Below are positions 55,005 to 64,000 of a DNA stretch of 64,000 nt, piece by piece (within the stretch, counting starts at the first letter, position 1; each line of letters starts with the position of its first letter). Source of the stretch: Falsiphaeobacter marinintestinus. Lineage in GTDB: Bacteria > Pseudomonadota > Alphaproteobacteria > Rhodobacterales > Rhodobacteraceae. The stretch is from the NCBI RefSeq assembly GCF_007923355.1, contig NZ_VOGO01000003.1:372001-436000 (forward strand). The letters are read 5' to 3'. Below the pieces are notes generated by a model that searched no databases, had not been told where the DNA came from, and saw only the letters and a program-made list of their open reading frames with translations. The translations under genes and the position numbers were made by a program.

Positions 55005-58000
55005 TTAACTACAGCCCGAGGTCGAGCCGCAGGTGTTGCACTTCATGCAGGTGCCGTTGCGCACCAGCGTATAGTTTCCGCATTCGCCGCAGGCCTCGCC
55101 TTCGTAACCCTGCATCTTGGCTTTGACGCGGGCGTCCAATCCGACCGCACCCGAAGAGATCGCCGTGCTGGACACTGTCGTGGTCATCGCAGCTGCGGCC
55201 GTTGTTTCCGGCACCAGCGTCTGAAGCGCCACTGCGGGATCTACTGCACTGTTCAGCGCCATGCCGCCCAGTTGTGCATTGCCGCCGTTCAACACGATCA
55301 GTTCCTGAGGAAGCCGCTTGCGCAGATACCCGGTCGAGCTGATCTGCTTGAGCACCTCAAGTGACTTTGATGCAGCGTTTTCGGAGATTTCCGAGATGTT
55401 CGACACACCTTCTTCTTCGCCGCGGCCGAGATCGTCAAATGTCGCGCCTTCGGGTTTGACATGCGCCAGGTCGGTGCGGTCCAGATAGGAGACGGCCAGT
55501 TCGCGGAACACGTAGTCAAGGATCGACGTCGCGTTTTTGATCGAGTCGTTGCCCTGCACCATGCCCGCCGGTTCGAACTTGGTGAAGGTGAACGCATCAA
55601 CGAATTCTTCCAGCGGCACCCCGTATTGCAGGCCAACCGACACGGCGATGGCGAAGTTGTTCATCATCGCCCGGAAGCCAGCGCCTTCCTTGTGCATGTC
55701 GATAAAGATTTCGCCCAGATTGCCGTCCGAATACTCACCGGTTCGCAGGTAAACCTTGTGCCCTCCAACAACTGCTTTCTGGGTATACCCCTTGCGGCGT
55801 TGCGGCATCTTTTCGCGATGCGAGCGCACGATTTCCTTGACGATGACCTTTTCGATCACCTTTTCGGCCAGAACGGCGGCCTTTTCCTGGATCGACCCGG
55901 ATTCAAGCGTTTCGGCAGCCTCGTCATCATCTTCGACCAAAGCAGCGGCCAGTGGCTGGCTGAGTTTTGAGCCGTCGCGATACAGCGCGTTGGCTTTGAC
56001 ACCTAGGCTCCACGACAGTTCATAGGCCTTTTGGCAATCTTCGATGGTCGCGTCGTTCGGCATGTTGATCGTTTTCGAGATCGCCCCCGAGATAAACGAC
56101 TGGGCTGCTGCCATCATGGTGATGTGGCTGTTGACGCTGAGATAGCGTTTGCCTTTCTTGCCGCACGGGTTGGCGCAATCGAAGATATGGTAATGCTCTT
56201 CCTTCAGGAAAGGCGCACCCTCCAGCGTCATTGTTCCGCACACGTGGTCGTTAGCGGCGTCGATATCCTTGCGAGAGAACCCAAGTTGCTTGAGCAGATC
56301 AAAGGTTGGGTCGTTCAGCTCACTCGCGGGGATCTTCAGCACATTGGTGCAGAACTCTTCGCCAAGCGTCCACTGGTTGAAGACAAACCGGATGTCAAAA
56401 GCCTGAGCCAATGCGTCTTCGACTTTAGCCAGTTCGTTCGGACCAAAGCCTTTTGCGGTTAGCGTGGTGTGGTTGATGCCCGGCGCATTGCCGATGGAGC
56501 CATGACCAACCGCGTACGAGATGATCTCTTCGATCTGAGCGGACCCGTAGCCGAGTTTTTCAAGCGCCGCCGGAACCGAGTGGTTGATGATCTTGAAGTA
56601 TCCGCCACCGGCGAGCTTCTTGAATTTCACCAGTGCAAAGTCAGGTTCGATCCCGGTTGTGTCGCAGTCCATGACCAGACCGATTGTGCCTGTCGGGGCG
56701 ATCACGGTCGACTGGGCGTTGCGATAGCCGTGCTTTTCGCCAAGGCTCAGGGCTTCGTCCCAAGCGCTTTTTGCCAGATCGATCAGTCGCTGATCGGGGC
56801 AATTGGCATGATCCAGAGGCACCGGCTTGACCGCGAGCTTTTCATAGCCATCGGTTTCGCCATACGCGGCTGTGCGGTGGTTGCGGATGACCCGCAGCAT
56901 GTGGTCACGGTTTTTGTCGAACTTGGCAAATGCGCCCAGCTCACCGGCGATTTCCGCCGAGGTTGCATAAGCAACACCTGTCATGATCGCGGTCAGGGCG
57001 CCGCCAAGGGCCCGGCCTTCGTCGCTGTCATAACCAAAGCCCATGTTCATCAGCAGACCGCCAATGTTGGCGTATCCCAGACCCAAGGTGCGGAAGTCGT
57101 ACGACAGCTGCGCAATTTCCTTGGACGGGAACTGGGCCATCATCACGCTGACTTCCAGCGTCAGGGTCCACAGACGCGAGGCATGCATGTAATCCTCGGC
57201 CTGAAACTCACCATCTTTCAGGAAGGTCAGCAGGTTCATTGAGGCCAGGTTACAGGCTGTATCGTCAAGGAACATGTACTCCGAACACGGGTTCGATCCG
57301 CGGATCTCGCCATCTTCGGGGCACGTGTGCCAGTCGTTCACCGTGTCGTGGTACTGAATACCCGGATCGGCGCAGGCCCAGGCAGCGTGGCCAACCTTGG
57401 CCCACAGATCGCGGGCCTTGATGGTCTTGGCGACCTTGCCGTCGGTGCGGTTCAGCAATTCCCAGTCGGCGTCTTTTTCGACGGCTGTCAGGAACGCATT
57501 GGTCACGCGGATCGAGTTGTTCGAGTTCTGACCCGACACCGAGTTATAGGCTTCAGAGTCCCAGTCTGTGTCATAAGTGGGGAATTCGATGCTGGTGTGG
57601 CCCTGCTTGGCATAATCCAGCACGCGCTTGATGTAGGTTTCCGGAATGCACAGGTTCTTGGCTTCGCGGATTGCCTTTTTCAGCCCGTCATTGGTTTTCG
57701 GGTCAAAGGCGTCGGCTTCGGCCCCGTCCCATGCACGGATGGCGGCAAAGATACCGTTCAGCATCTTCTCGTGCATCTTGGACCCGGCCACGATCGACGC
57801 AACCTTTTGTTCTTCAAGAACCTTCCATTCGATGAACTGTTCGATATCGGGGTGATCGGCGTCAACGATGACCATCTTCGCGGCGCGACGGGTTGTGCCG
57901 CCCGACTTGATGGCCCCGGCAGCGCGGTCACCGATCTTGAGGAAGCCCATCAGGCCGGAAGACTTGCCGCCGCCCGAAAGAGATTCGCCCTCGGCGCGCA

Positions 58001-58691
58001 AATGGCTGAAATTGGTGCCCGTGCCCGAGCCGTATTTGAACAGTCGTGCTTCGCGCACCCACAGGTCCATGATGCCGCCTTCATTGACCAGATCGTCCTG
58101 CACGCCCTGAATAAAGCAGGCATGCGGCTGCGGGTGTTCGTAGGAAGATTTGGATTTGGTCAGTTTGCCGGTCTTGTAGTCGACATAGTGGTGGCCCTGT
58201 GCCGGACCGTCGATACCATAAGCCCAGTGCAGACCGGTGTTGAACCACTGCGGTGAATTCGGCGCGGCGCGCTGGGTGGCCAGCATATAGCGCATTTCAT
58301 CGAAGTAAGCGCGGGCGTCTTCCTCGGTCGAGAAATAGCCGCCCTTCCAACCCCAATAGCACCATGCACCGGCGAGGCGGTCAAAGACCTGCCTGGACGA
58401 CGTTTCACCGTCAAATTCCACGTCGTCATCAGCCGGCACCGAGCGCCACAGGAATTCCGGTACGTCCTTTTCGCGGACCTTCTTCAGTCGGTTCGGTACA
58501 CCTGCTTTGCGAAAGTATTTCTGCGCGATCACGTCGCTGGCGACCTGGCTCCAGCTGGACGGGACTTCGATTCCCTCAAGGCGGAAGACAGTCGAGCCGT
58601 CCGGGTTGCGAATCTCAGACGTCGCCGAAACAAAGTCCAGCTCTGAGTATGCGTCCTGTCCTGCCAGGGTGAATTTTCTTTCGATTTTCAT
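55005..58691 (-). CDS. nrdJ: Adenosylcobalamin-dependent ribonucleotide reductase (class II)
   Basis: 1228 residues, the length of the large NrdJ group. It reduces ribonucleotides to deoxyribonucleotides with a B12-derived radical and needs no oxygen. Signatures are [15 protein letters not shown], the active-site [11 protein letters not shown] region, [21 protein letters not shown] and the C-terminal zinc-ribbon-like [18 protein letters not shown]. No intein was seen. The upstream region has an NrdR-box-like word. No class I RNR appears in the window. Confidence 0.97.
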   Translation of the reverse strand: MKIERKFTLAGQDAYSELDFVSATSEIRNPDGSTVFRLEGIEVPSSWSQVASDVIAQKYFRKAGVPNRLKKVREKDVPEFLWRSVPADDDVEFDGETSSRQVFDRLAGAWCYWGWKGGYFSTEEDARAYFDEMRYMLATQRAAPNSPQWFNTGLHWAYGIDGPAQGHHYVDYKTGKLTKSKSSYEHPQPHACFIQGVQDDLVNEGGIMDLWVREARLFKYGSGTGTNFSHLRAEGESLSGGGKSSGLMGFLKIGDRAAGAIKSGGTTRRAAKMVIVDADHPDIEQFIEWKVLEEQKVASIVAGSKMHEKMLNGIFAAIRAWDGAEADAFDPKTNDGLKKAIREAKNLCIPETYIKRVLDYAKQGHTSIEFPTYDTDWDSEAYNSVSGQNSNNSIRVTNAFLTAVEKDADWELLNRTDGKVAKTIKARDLWAKVGHAAWACADPGIQYHDTVNDWHTCPEDGEIRGSNPCSEYMFLDDTACNLASMNLLTFLKDGEFQAEDYMHASRLWTLTLEVSVMMAQFPSKEIAQLSYDFRTLGLGYANIGGLLMNMGFGYDSDEGRALGGALTAIMTGVAYATSAEIAGELGAFAKFDKNRDHMLRVIRNHRTAAYGETDGYEKLAVKPVPLDHANCPDQRLIDLAKSAWDEALSLGEKHGYRNAQSTVIAPTGTIGLVMDCDTTGIEPDFALVKFKKLAGGGYFKIINHSVPAALEKLGYGSAQIEEIISYAVGHGSIGNAPGINHTTLTAKGFGPNELAKVEDALAQAFDIRFVFNQWTLGEEFCTNVLKIPASELNDPTFDLLKQLGFSRKDIDAANDHVCGTMTLEGAPFLKEEHYHIFDCANPCGKKGKRYLSVNSHITMMAAAQSFISGAISKTINMPNDATIEDCQKAYELSWSLGVKANALYRDGSKLSQPLAAALVEDDDEAAETLESGSIQEKAAVLAEKVIEKVIVKEIVRSHREKMPQRRKGYTQKAVVGGHKVYLRTGEYSDGNLGEIFIDMHKEGAGFRAMMNNFAIAVSVGLQYGVPLEEFVDAFTFTKFEPAGMVQGNDSIKNATSILDYVFRELAVSYLDRTDLAHVKPEGATFDDLGRGEEEGVSNISEISENAASKSLEVLKQISSTGYLRKRLPQELIVLNGGNAQLGGMALNSAVDPAVALQTLVPETTAAAAMTTTVSSTAISSGAVGLDARVKAKMQGYEGEACGECGNYTLVRNGTCMKCNTCGSTSGCS

Positions 58692-59236
58692 TTCAACTGC
58701 CTCTGGTCGTCTTCCAAATATTCCGCCCCCTTTACAGGGGCCTTTCGCACCGGTGCATCACGTCCGGCCACACTTTTTCGAGACAGATATCACCTCGCCT
58801 GTCCGCGCCCTGTCGAACAACAACGAAGCCTTCAACCGAAGTCTTAAATCGGATTTCCCGTCCCTGCGTGTCGCCCGCGCTTCTGGATTTTGATACCAGA
58901 TTTAGTGTCTCGGCGACTTGCTCACACAAACTGACGTATTTGGGCCTATAAGGTCAACGGAATTTTTACCGGTTGAGGGCAAACTTTTTGGTTGACCAAC
59001 ACGACCGGCAAACGGCGGGTGATTCACCCACAACTAATCCACAGGGGGCTTCTGCGGCGCGGCTTGCTGGTGGCCCTTGTTTTCCTTTTGAATCCGGCTG
59101 GCTTGCCAGATTTCGACTAGCAGAGATGCCCGTTTCGTGCTGCAATGCGGCAGCCTTGGTATCGATATAGGGCGGCCACAAACCTGTCTCATTTTTGCGG
59201 CACAACTGATGGCAAGTTGGATATGGGAAGACGCGA
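58692..59236. other. Gap between nrdJ and a lipoprotein gene
   Basis: This 545-bp gap holds the nrdJ promoter and leader but no convincing gene. CTTCCAAATATTCCG (58711-58725) plus a GCCCC/GGGGC hairpin (58725-58741) vaguely resembles repeat copy A and also lies just before a minus-strand start codon. No cobalamin riboswitch core was found. Confidence 0.35.
58893..58908 (-). promoter_or_regulatory. NrdR-box-like word upstream of nrdJ
   Basis: On the minus strand ACACTAAATCTGGTAT agrees at about 12 of 16 positions with the NrdR box consensus (acaCwAtATaTwgtgt). NrdR represses RNR genes. It lies about 200 bases upstream of the start. No clear second box was found at the usual spacing, so support is limited. 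Confidence 0.35.
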
Positions 59237-59668
59237 ATGCGCAAATTCATGGCACTGGGTCTAGTGGTCTTAGGGGCCTGCACCACACAAGATGTAGATG
59301 TGACAAGCAGCAAGGCGAGATTCACGTCTTATCCGACGGACCTTCTGGCCGCTTTCGAATCTGCCTGTATGGGTCCTGCTCAGACGTTTTCAGCGCCGGG
59401 ACCGGATCTGGTCGAGTGTCGCGAATACCTGCCGCCGGAACCCACGGCCGCCATTATTCTGAACTATGACGGAACGCCCGAGGATCTGCCGCAGTTGGTG
59501 ATCCGGTTTCGGACTCTGGCCGATACACCGGGCTTTGTCGTAGAGAATGACGTTTACCTAAACGTTCCGCAGAAAGCCGGAACCGAAATCCAGGTTCGTC
59601 ACTATGACACCCGGCTGCACCGCACACTGGAAGAACTCTATAAGCGCGCCGGGGGCGTGCCAGAGTAA
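59237..59668 (+). CDS. Lipoprotein of unknown function
   Basis: 143 residues. The signal is MRKFMALGLVVLGAC with lipobox LGAC (Cys15), so it is lipid-anchored. The mature part has a conserved-looking AFESACMGPAQTFSAPGPDLVECREYLPPE and a later QVRHYDTRLHRTLEELYKRAGG end, resembling short Rhodobacteraceae envelope lipoproteins without a known role. It is just upstream of tRNA-Pro on the other strand. Confidence 0.65.
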   Translation: MRKFMALGLVVLGACTTQDVDVTSSKARFTSYPTDLLAAFESACMGPAQTFSAPGPDLVECREYLPPEPTAAIILNYDGTPEDLPQLVIRFRTLADTPGFVVENDVYLNVPQKAGTEIQVRHYDTRLHRTLEELYKRAGGVPE

Positions 59669-59698
59669 TCCAGAGTGATCGTCTTTGATGAGACTTTA

Positions 59699-59775
59699 TG
59701 GTCGGGGCGAGAAGATTCGAACTTCCGACCCCCTGTACCCAAAACAGGTGCGCTACCAGGCTGCGCCACGCCCCG
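59699..59775 (-). tRNA. tRNA-Pro (anticodon TGG)
   Basis: A minus-strand cloverleaf: acceptor CGGGGCG/CGCCCCG, a CGCAGCCTGGTAGCGC D-arm, anticodon stem CCTGT/ACAGG around TTTGGGT (anticodon at 59739-59741), a GTTCGAATC T-arm and an encoded CCA. The C1-G72 start pair is typical of tRNA-Pro. Confidence 0.96.
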
Positions 59776-59819
59776 AACCATGGCGACTACTTAACTGGCG
59801 AAATTCAGATTGAAAAGCC

Positions 59820-60281
59820 CTAACAGGGCCAAATTGCCGGTCCATTTGCAAAAGCTGTGTGCCGCAGCTCGGCACCCGGCAAAATGCCATAGCTTTCAGA
59901 CAGACCGGCGTTGATTTCGAGCACGGCAAACACCCCGCGCCCCCCGTCAATCAGGGTTGTGTCGTGAGGAATCGCATTTGTATGCACGTGAGTCACCGTG
60001 CCACTTTGGTCGGCAAAGATCATATCGAGGGGAATCAGCGTGTTCTTCATCCAGAACGTCGCGCGTTGTGGTTTGTCATAGACAAACAACATACCCGCCC
60101 CGCGCGGCATGTTTTCGCGGAACATCAGGCCACGTGATCGTGCTTTGGGCGTGTCGGCCAATTCAATCTGAAATGAAACCTGTCCGAATGGGCCGCGAAC
60201 GTCGACAGAATCAGGTTTGCACCCGGCACTGGCCTGCCCCCCGCTGAAAATCACGATCAGAGCAGCCAGAAATCGACCCAT
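59820..60281 (-). CDS. DUF192 family exported protein
   Basis: 153 residues with a signal peptide (ending GGQASAG, about 20). The DUF192 pattern is complete: FQIELADTPKARSRGLMFRENMPRGAGMLFV, then FWMKNTLIPLDMIF and an IDGGRGVFAVLEINAG block. The fold is known but the function is not. It follows the double cold-shock-domain gene by 4 bases on the same strand and is probably co-transcribed with it. Confidence 0.88.
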   Translation of the reverse strand: MGRFLAALIVIFSGGQASAGCKPDSVDVRGPFGQVSFQIELADTPKARSRGLMFRENMPRGAGMLFVYDKPQRATFWMKNTLIPLDMIFADQSGTVTHVHTNAIPHDTTLIDGGRGVFAVLEINAGLSESYGILPGAELRHTAFANGPAIWPC

Positions 60282-60285
60282 AATG

Positions 60286-60822
60286 TCAGGCCTCGGGCTC
60301 GGCCAGGGCGGCCTCCCAGGCGAAAATCTCGGCCGCCATGCGACCGCGTTTACCGTCGATCACCCGCAGCGCCAAAGCCTCGCCCGGTTGCAAGTCAGAC
60401 AGGCCCGACCGCCGCAAAACTTCGACATGCAGGAACACGTCTTCAGAGCTGCCGAAGACATTGGCAAATCCAAATCCTTTGCCCTTGTCGAACCATTTGA
60501 CGCGCGCGGGTTCAAGGGGAGTGGTATCCAGAACATCCTGCGAAATCTCGGCAAAATCAGAAAGCACCGGCGTGTCTTCAAGTTCAGGAGGCTCGATCGA
60601 AATGACTTCGACGGCCTGCACGCCCCGGTCGGTACGATGGGTCAAAACCTGAATCCGCGCCCCGTCCGCGACCGAGCTTTGGCCGAAATTGCGCAACACA
60701 TTCACGTGCAGCAAGATGTCAGGCCCGCCGTTATCAGCGACCACAAACCCGTACCCTTTGGACGGGTCGAACCATTTCACATGGCCCTGCACCTGGTACA
60801 TGCTGCTCAGATCTTCAGCCAC
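60286..60822 (-). CDS. Protein with two cold-shock domains
   Basis: 178 residues from a GTG at 60822; an ATG seven codons later is an alternative. Two cold-shock domains are joined by an acidic linker: the first (about 10-72) has VKWFDPSKGYGFV and DILLHVN, the second (about 106-170) has VKWFDKGKGFGFA and DVFLHVE. Double-domain forms are common in alphaproteobacteria and may bind RNA in tandem. It is co-transcribed with the DUF192 gene. Confidence 0.9.
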   Translation of the reverse strand: MAEDLSSMYQVQGHVKWFDPSKGYGFVVADNGGPDILLHVNVLRNFGQSSVADGARIQVLTHRTDRGVQAVEVISIEPPELEDTPVLSDFAEISQDVLDTTPLEPARVKWFDKGKGFGFANVFGSSEDVFLHVEVLRRSGLSDLQPGEALALRVIDGKRGRMAAEIFAWEAALAEPEA

Positions 60823-60941
60823 TTCAATTTCACCGAATTAGTTAACATTGTTCTTCTCTTGGTGTGCCGGATTTTAGCCTGAGATTTCAAGCGAAAAAAC
60901 CCTCAATTATTCAATGTGTTGCATTTCACGTTGCGTGAACG

Positions 60942-61547
60942 TCAGGGGCAAAGACGCTGAATATCCCAAGGTTGAGTGGGTTCCGAGCGTCGCCAGACAA
61001 ATCGATCATGCAATCGAAACGCCCCATCTGCCCAAAATTCAATCTCGACCGGCGTGACCCGGTATCCGCCCCAAAACGGCGGTCGCGACGGATTGGTTCC
61101 GTGTTGCGCCGTGATTTTTGCGACTTCGGCCATAAGCGCCGTGCGACTTGTCAACGGGCGGGATTGCTCGGATGCCCAGGCGCCCAGACGACTTTTGAGA
61201 GAGCGTGAGTGATAGTAGGCATCGGCCTGCGGTCCGTCTTCGCGGGTCACATGCCCACGGACCCGAACCTGACGGCGCAACGACTTCCAGTGCATCACGA
61301 ACGCCGCCTTACCCGCCTGATCCAGTTCCTGCGCCTTGGCGCTTTCGTAGTTGGTATAGAACACGAACGCCGCGTCTTCGATGTCTTTAAGCAACACCAT
61401 GCGGGCGTTCGGCATCCCGTCACTGTCCACCGTAGACAGAGCAATCGCGTTGGGATCGTTCAACTCGTTCGCTTCGGCCTCGCCCAACCAGCGTTGCGCA
61501 ATCCGAAACGGATCATCTCCGGCAAAAATCCCACTGCGATCGCTCAT
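60942..61547 (-). CDS. pdxH: Pyridoxamine 5'-phosphate oxidase
   Basis: 201 residues. It oxidises PNP and PMP to PLP with FMN. Family blocks are [41 protein letters not shown]-like [10 protein letters not shown], and the C-terminal W-x-G-Y-R-V-x-P ([15 protein letters not shown]) with [10 protein letters not shown]. It supplies PLP for the aminotransferases and cysteine desulfurase of the window, though that is a general role. It is divergent from fabI. Confidence 0.95.
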   Translation of the reverse strand: MSDRSGIFAGDDPFRIAQRWLGEAEANELNDPNAIALSTVDSDGMPNARMVLLKDIEDAAFVFYTNYESAKAQELDQAGKAAFVMHWKSLRRQVRVRGHVTREDGPQADAYYHSRSLKSRLGAWASEQSRPLTSRTALMAEVAKITAQHGTNPSRPPFWGGYRVTPVEIEFWADGAFRLHDRFVWRRSEPTQPWDIQRLCP

Positions 61548-61683
61548 ATCGGTTCACTTTCCCTTCTTGACTCGCAGAACCTAGGACGGCCATGGAGCCG
61601 GGGCAAGTGCGCCCGGGCTTGATGCGGTCATGCCAATCGCCTAAAGGACGTCCTCAGAGTTCTGCAACCCGCGGAGGACATAC

Positions 61684-62490
61684 ATGTCGCAGCAGCTGAT
61701 GGCCGGAAAGCGCGGCCTGATCATGGGCCTGGCCAATGACAAATCCATCGCCTGGGGCATTGCGAAAGCTCTCCATGGTGCCGGGGCCGAACTGGCGTTT
61801 TCCTTTATGGGCGATGCCCTGAAAAAGCGCGTTCTGCCTTTGGCCGAACAATTGGGCAGTGATATCGTCCTGCCCTGCGACGTCGGCGATGAAGAGTCGA
61901 TCGATGCGCTGTTTGATGAATTGCAGAAAAAGTGGGGCAAGCTTGACTTCATCGTGCATGCCATCGGATTTTCCGACAAGAACGAACTGCGCGGTCGCTA
62001 TGTTGATACGAGCCGCGCCAATTTCCAGCTGAGCATGGATATTTCGGTTTATTCGTTCACAGCCGTGGTGCAGCGGGCCGAAAAGATGATGACCGACGGC
62101 GGCTCCTGCCTGACGCTGACCTATTATGGCGCCGAAAAAGTCATGCCCCATTACAACGTCATGGGCGTCGCCAAGGCCGCATTGGAAGCGTCGGTCAAAT
62201 ATCTGGCCGAAGATCTGGGCAAGGACGGCATTCGCGTGAACGCGATCTCGGCCGGCCCGATCAAGACCCTGGCCGCCAGCGGTATCGGAGATTTCCGCTA
62301 CATCATGAAGTGGAACGAGTATAATTCACCGCTGCGGCGCAACGTGTCGACAGATGATGTAGGCAAATCAGCGCTGTACTTGCTGAGCGATCTTGCATCC
62401 GGTGTGACCGGTGAAAACCTGCATGTCGATGCCGGATATCATGTCGTGGGTATGAAAGCCGTCGACGCACCGGATATGGAAAAGGGCTGA
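61684..62490 (+). CDS. fabI: Enoyl-[acyl-carrier-protein] reductase (NADH)
   Basis: 268 residues with a GGAGGA ribosome site. It carries out the last step of each fatty-acid elongation cycle. The glycine-rich [19 protein letters not shown] nucleotide loop, and the catalytic Tyr-x6-Lys (YNVMGVAK, with [11 protein letters not shown] before it) identify Fab[17 protein letters not shown] is the usual substrate-binding loop. It is followed by gpt 4 bases on. Confidence 0.97.
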   Translation: MSQQLMAGKRGLIMGLANDKSIAWGIAKALHGAGAELAFSFMGDALKKRVLPLAEQLGSDIVLPCDVGDEESIDALFDELQKKWGKLDFIVHAIGFSDKNELRGRYVDTSRANFQLSMDISVYSFTAVVQRAEKMMTDGGSCLTLTYYGAEKVMPHYNVMGVAKAALEASVKYLAEDLGKDGIRVNAISAGPIKTLAASGIGDFRYIMKWNEYNSPLRRNVSTDDVGKSALYLLSDLASGVTGENLHVDAGYHVVGMKAVDAPDMEKG

Positions 62491-62494
62491 CCAG

Positions 62495-63013
62495 ATGAGC
62501 GACCGTCTTCCGCATGAAAAGGGCTTCCACATCAGCTGGGACCAGATTCACCGTGACAGTCGGGCGTTGGCCTGGCGTCTGGATGGTCAGGGACCTGACG
62601 ATGGGGCGTGGCGTGCGGTCGTCGCGATCACCCGTGGTGGCATGGCCCCGGCCATGATCGTTGCGCGCGAACTTGACATCCGAACGGTCGATACGATTTC
62701 GGTCAAATCGTACCACTCGGGCGGCGGTAAGGCCGATCAGCGCAGCGAAGCGCAGGTGATAAAGTCGCCCGATGCCGCTCTGATGGGTGACGGGACCGGT
62801 ATTTTGATCGTTGACGACCTTGTCGACAGTGGCAAAACACTGGAACTGGTGCGTGATCTGTATCCGAAGGCGCATTTCGCAACCGTGTACGCCAAGCCAA
62901 AAGGCAATCCGATGGTTGATACCTTTATCACCGAGGTCAGCCAGGACACCTGGATCTTTTTCCCGTGGGATATGGCGCTGCAATACGTCGAACCCTATCG
63001 CGGAACGGACTGA
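62495..63013 (+). CDS. gpt: Xanthine-guanine phosphoribosyltransferase
   Basis: 172 residues. It salvages xanthine and guanine to XMP and GMP. The PRPP-binding loop [13 protein letters not shown], an [18 protein letters not shown] segment and the [16 protein letters not shown] end match Gpt of the proteobacterial type. It is co-transcribed with fabI. Confidence 0.95.
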   Translation: MSDRLPHEKGFHISWDQIHRDSRALAWRLDGQGPDDGAWRAVVAITRGGMAPAMIVARELDIRTVDTISVKSYHSGGGKADQRSEAQVIKSPDAALMGDGTGILIVDDLVDSGKTLELVRDLYPKAHFATVYAKPKGNPMVDTFITEVSQDTWIFFPWDMALQYVEPYRGTD

Positions 63014-63058
63014 CCCACATCTGCGCGCGGATCAGCGCCCCGTATCACAGAGGCGCCG

Positions 63059-64000
63059 ATGACCCGCACCCAAGCCACCTTCCCTGCCCCAATCGTCGAG
63101 TCAAAAAAATGGCTCGACGGAGTCAGCTTTCCTTCCAACCGGCCGCTGATCAATGTCAGTCAGGCTGCCCCGGTCGAAGCGCCGCCCCTGGCGTTGCGCG
63201 AGGCGATGGCAGAGTTTGTCCTGACCCAGACTGACGCGCATCTTTATGGTCCGGTTCTTGGCAACGGCGACTTGCGGTCGGCCCTTGCCGCGCAGATCTC
63301 ATCCCATTACGGCGGCTCGGTCGGCGATCAGCAGATCGCAATCACGTCCGGCTGCAATCAGGCCTTTGCGGCGGCAATGATGGCGCTGACCGGCGAGGGC
63401 GACGAAGTCATTCTCCCGACGCCTTGGTACTTCAACCACAAAATGTGGCTCGACATGACGGGCGTACGGGCGGTGCCATTGCCGACCGGCGACGATATGC
63501 TGCCTGATCCTGAACAGGCCGCCGCGTTGATCACGCCCCGGACCCGGGCGATTGCGCTGGTTACGCCCAACAACCCGGCTGGCGTCGAGTATCCGGCCGA
63601 TCTGTTGCACGCGTTTCGCGATCTCGCGCGCGAACACGGTCTGCGCCTGATTGTCGACGAAACCTATCGCGATTTCGACAGTCGGACCGGTGCACCGCAT
63701 GACCTGTTTGTTGATCCCGACTGGGATGATGTTCTGGTACATCTTTATTCATTCTCGAAAACCTATCGCCTGACGGGCCACCGGGTCGGAGCTTTGGCCG
63801 CGAGCCCTGCTTTGTTGCAGGACATCGAAAAGTTTCTCGATACGGTGACGATCTGCCCAAGTCAGGTCGGGCAATTCGGGGCGCTTTGGGGGATCAACAA
63901 TCTGAGGCAATGGGTTGCTGGTGAACGGGTCGAGATTCTTGACCGGCGCGCGGCGATTGCCGAAGGGTTTGCGCCCCTGGCCGAACAAGGCTGGAAGCTA
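63059..64000 (+). CDS. Class I/II aminotransferase, C-terminus cut by window edge
   Basis: 314 residues are visible from ATG 63059 (AGAGG upstream). LVTPNNPAGVEY, VDETYRDF (PLP Asp) and the lysine in YSFSKTYRLTGHRVG mark a fold type I aminotransferase. The frame is still open at 64000. The last conserved Arg and the C-terminal small domain lie outside the window. It follows gpt by 45 bases. The amino acid handled is unknown. Confidence 0.88.
   Translation, partial: MTRTQATFPAPIVESKKWLDGVSFPSNRPLINVSQAAPVEAPPLALREAMAEFVLTQTDAHLYGPVLGNGDLRSALAAQISSHYGGSVGDQQIAITSGCNQAFAAAMMALTGEGDEVILPTPWYFNHKMWLDMTGVRAVPLPTGDDMLPDPEQAAALITPRTRAIALVTPNNPAGVEYPADLLHAFRDLAREHGLRLIVDETYRDFDSRTGAPHDLFVDPDWDDVLVHLYSFSKTYRLTGHRVGALAASPALLQDIEKFLDTVTICPSQVGQFGALWGINNLRQWVAGERVEILDRRAAIAEGFAPLAEQGWKL

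Noticed and set aside
57327-58256. 309-codon plus-strand frame
   Set aside because: Antisense to nrdJ, which is unambiguous along this whole length.
58692-59236. Cobalamin riboswitch in front of nrdJ
   Set aside because: The conserved B12-box and GCCACTG core were looked for on the nrdJ strand and not found.

Overview
The window is about 60 % GC chromosomal DNA that reads as a marine Rhodobacteraceae (Roseobacter-group) alphaproteobacterium. The signs are a CckA hybrid kinase with a TTAA-N7-TTAAC (CtrA-type) site in front of it, an alphaproteobacterial LexA box (GTTC-N7-GTTC) in front of recA, an Irr/ICE-like palindrome in front of an iscR-sufB operon, eukaryote-like NADP-isocitrate dehydrogenase, an adenosylcobalamin-dependent ribonucleotide reductase (NrdJ), an MttB-family methyltransferase without an internal amber codon, and RTX proteins. 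No phage, IS element, CRISPR array or replication origin was seen. All assignments come from reading the sequence; no database search was run.

Layout. 1-5.1 kb (minus strand): an iron-sulfur assembly operon, iscR, cysteine desulfurase, sufB, then small genes (membrane coiled-coil protein, YbjQ family, methyltransferase-like, membrane protein cut by the window edge). 5.1-13.4 kb: hydrolases, an HD phosphohydrolase, icd, a sulfotransferase-like gene, an SMR pump, a lone membrane-fusion protein and typA. 13.4-24 kb: alaS, recA, a second sulfotransferase-like gene, cckA, an RsmB-type RNA methyltransferase and guaB. 24-33 kb is the most unusual stretch: a corrinoid-activating ASKHA protein, a secreted SASA esterase, a YceI-OmpA protein overlapping a secreted caspase-like protein that ends in a CxxCH haem motif, an exported protein behind a possible 6S-like RNA, tRNA-Leu(CAA), and a secreted protein with three lectin-like repeats and a pore-former-like beta region. 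33-43.6 kb: DedA, DsbB, cold-shock protein, HNH endonuclease, RluE, oleate hydratase, an RTX protein, esterase, DNA glycosylase, MFS transporter. 43.6-54.6 kb: phytoene-synthase-like protein, hydrolase, methyltransferase, cimA, cysS, an aminotransferase, a beta-barrel protein, MttB-like methyltransferase and a second RTX protein. 54.6-64 kb: nrdJ followed by a strongly structured 3' region, a lipoprotein, tRNA-Pro(TGG), DUF192, a double cold-shock-domain protein, pdxH, fabI, gpt and an aminotransferase cut by the window end.

How it fits together. Most of the window is housekeeping: Fe-S assembly under iron control, translation (alaS, cysS, typA, tRNAs), SOS and cell-cycle signalling, purine, isoleucine and fatty-acid synthesis, and PLP supply. 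Three B12-linked proteins (NrdJ, MttB-like, corrinoid activator) suggest a cobalamin-dependent lifestyle. The secreted set at 26-33 kb and the two RTX proteins are the accessory part. A short intergenic repeat with two hairpins occurs at least three times, next to core-gene starts. The two strongest candidates for something not yet described are the YceI-OmpA plus caspase-CxxCH pair (27.8-30.5 kb) and the lectin-repeat, putative pore-forming protein (31.7-33.0 kb).
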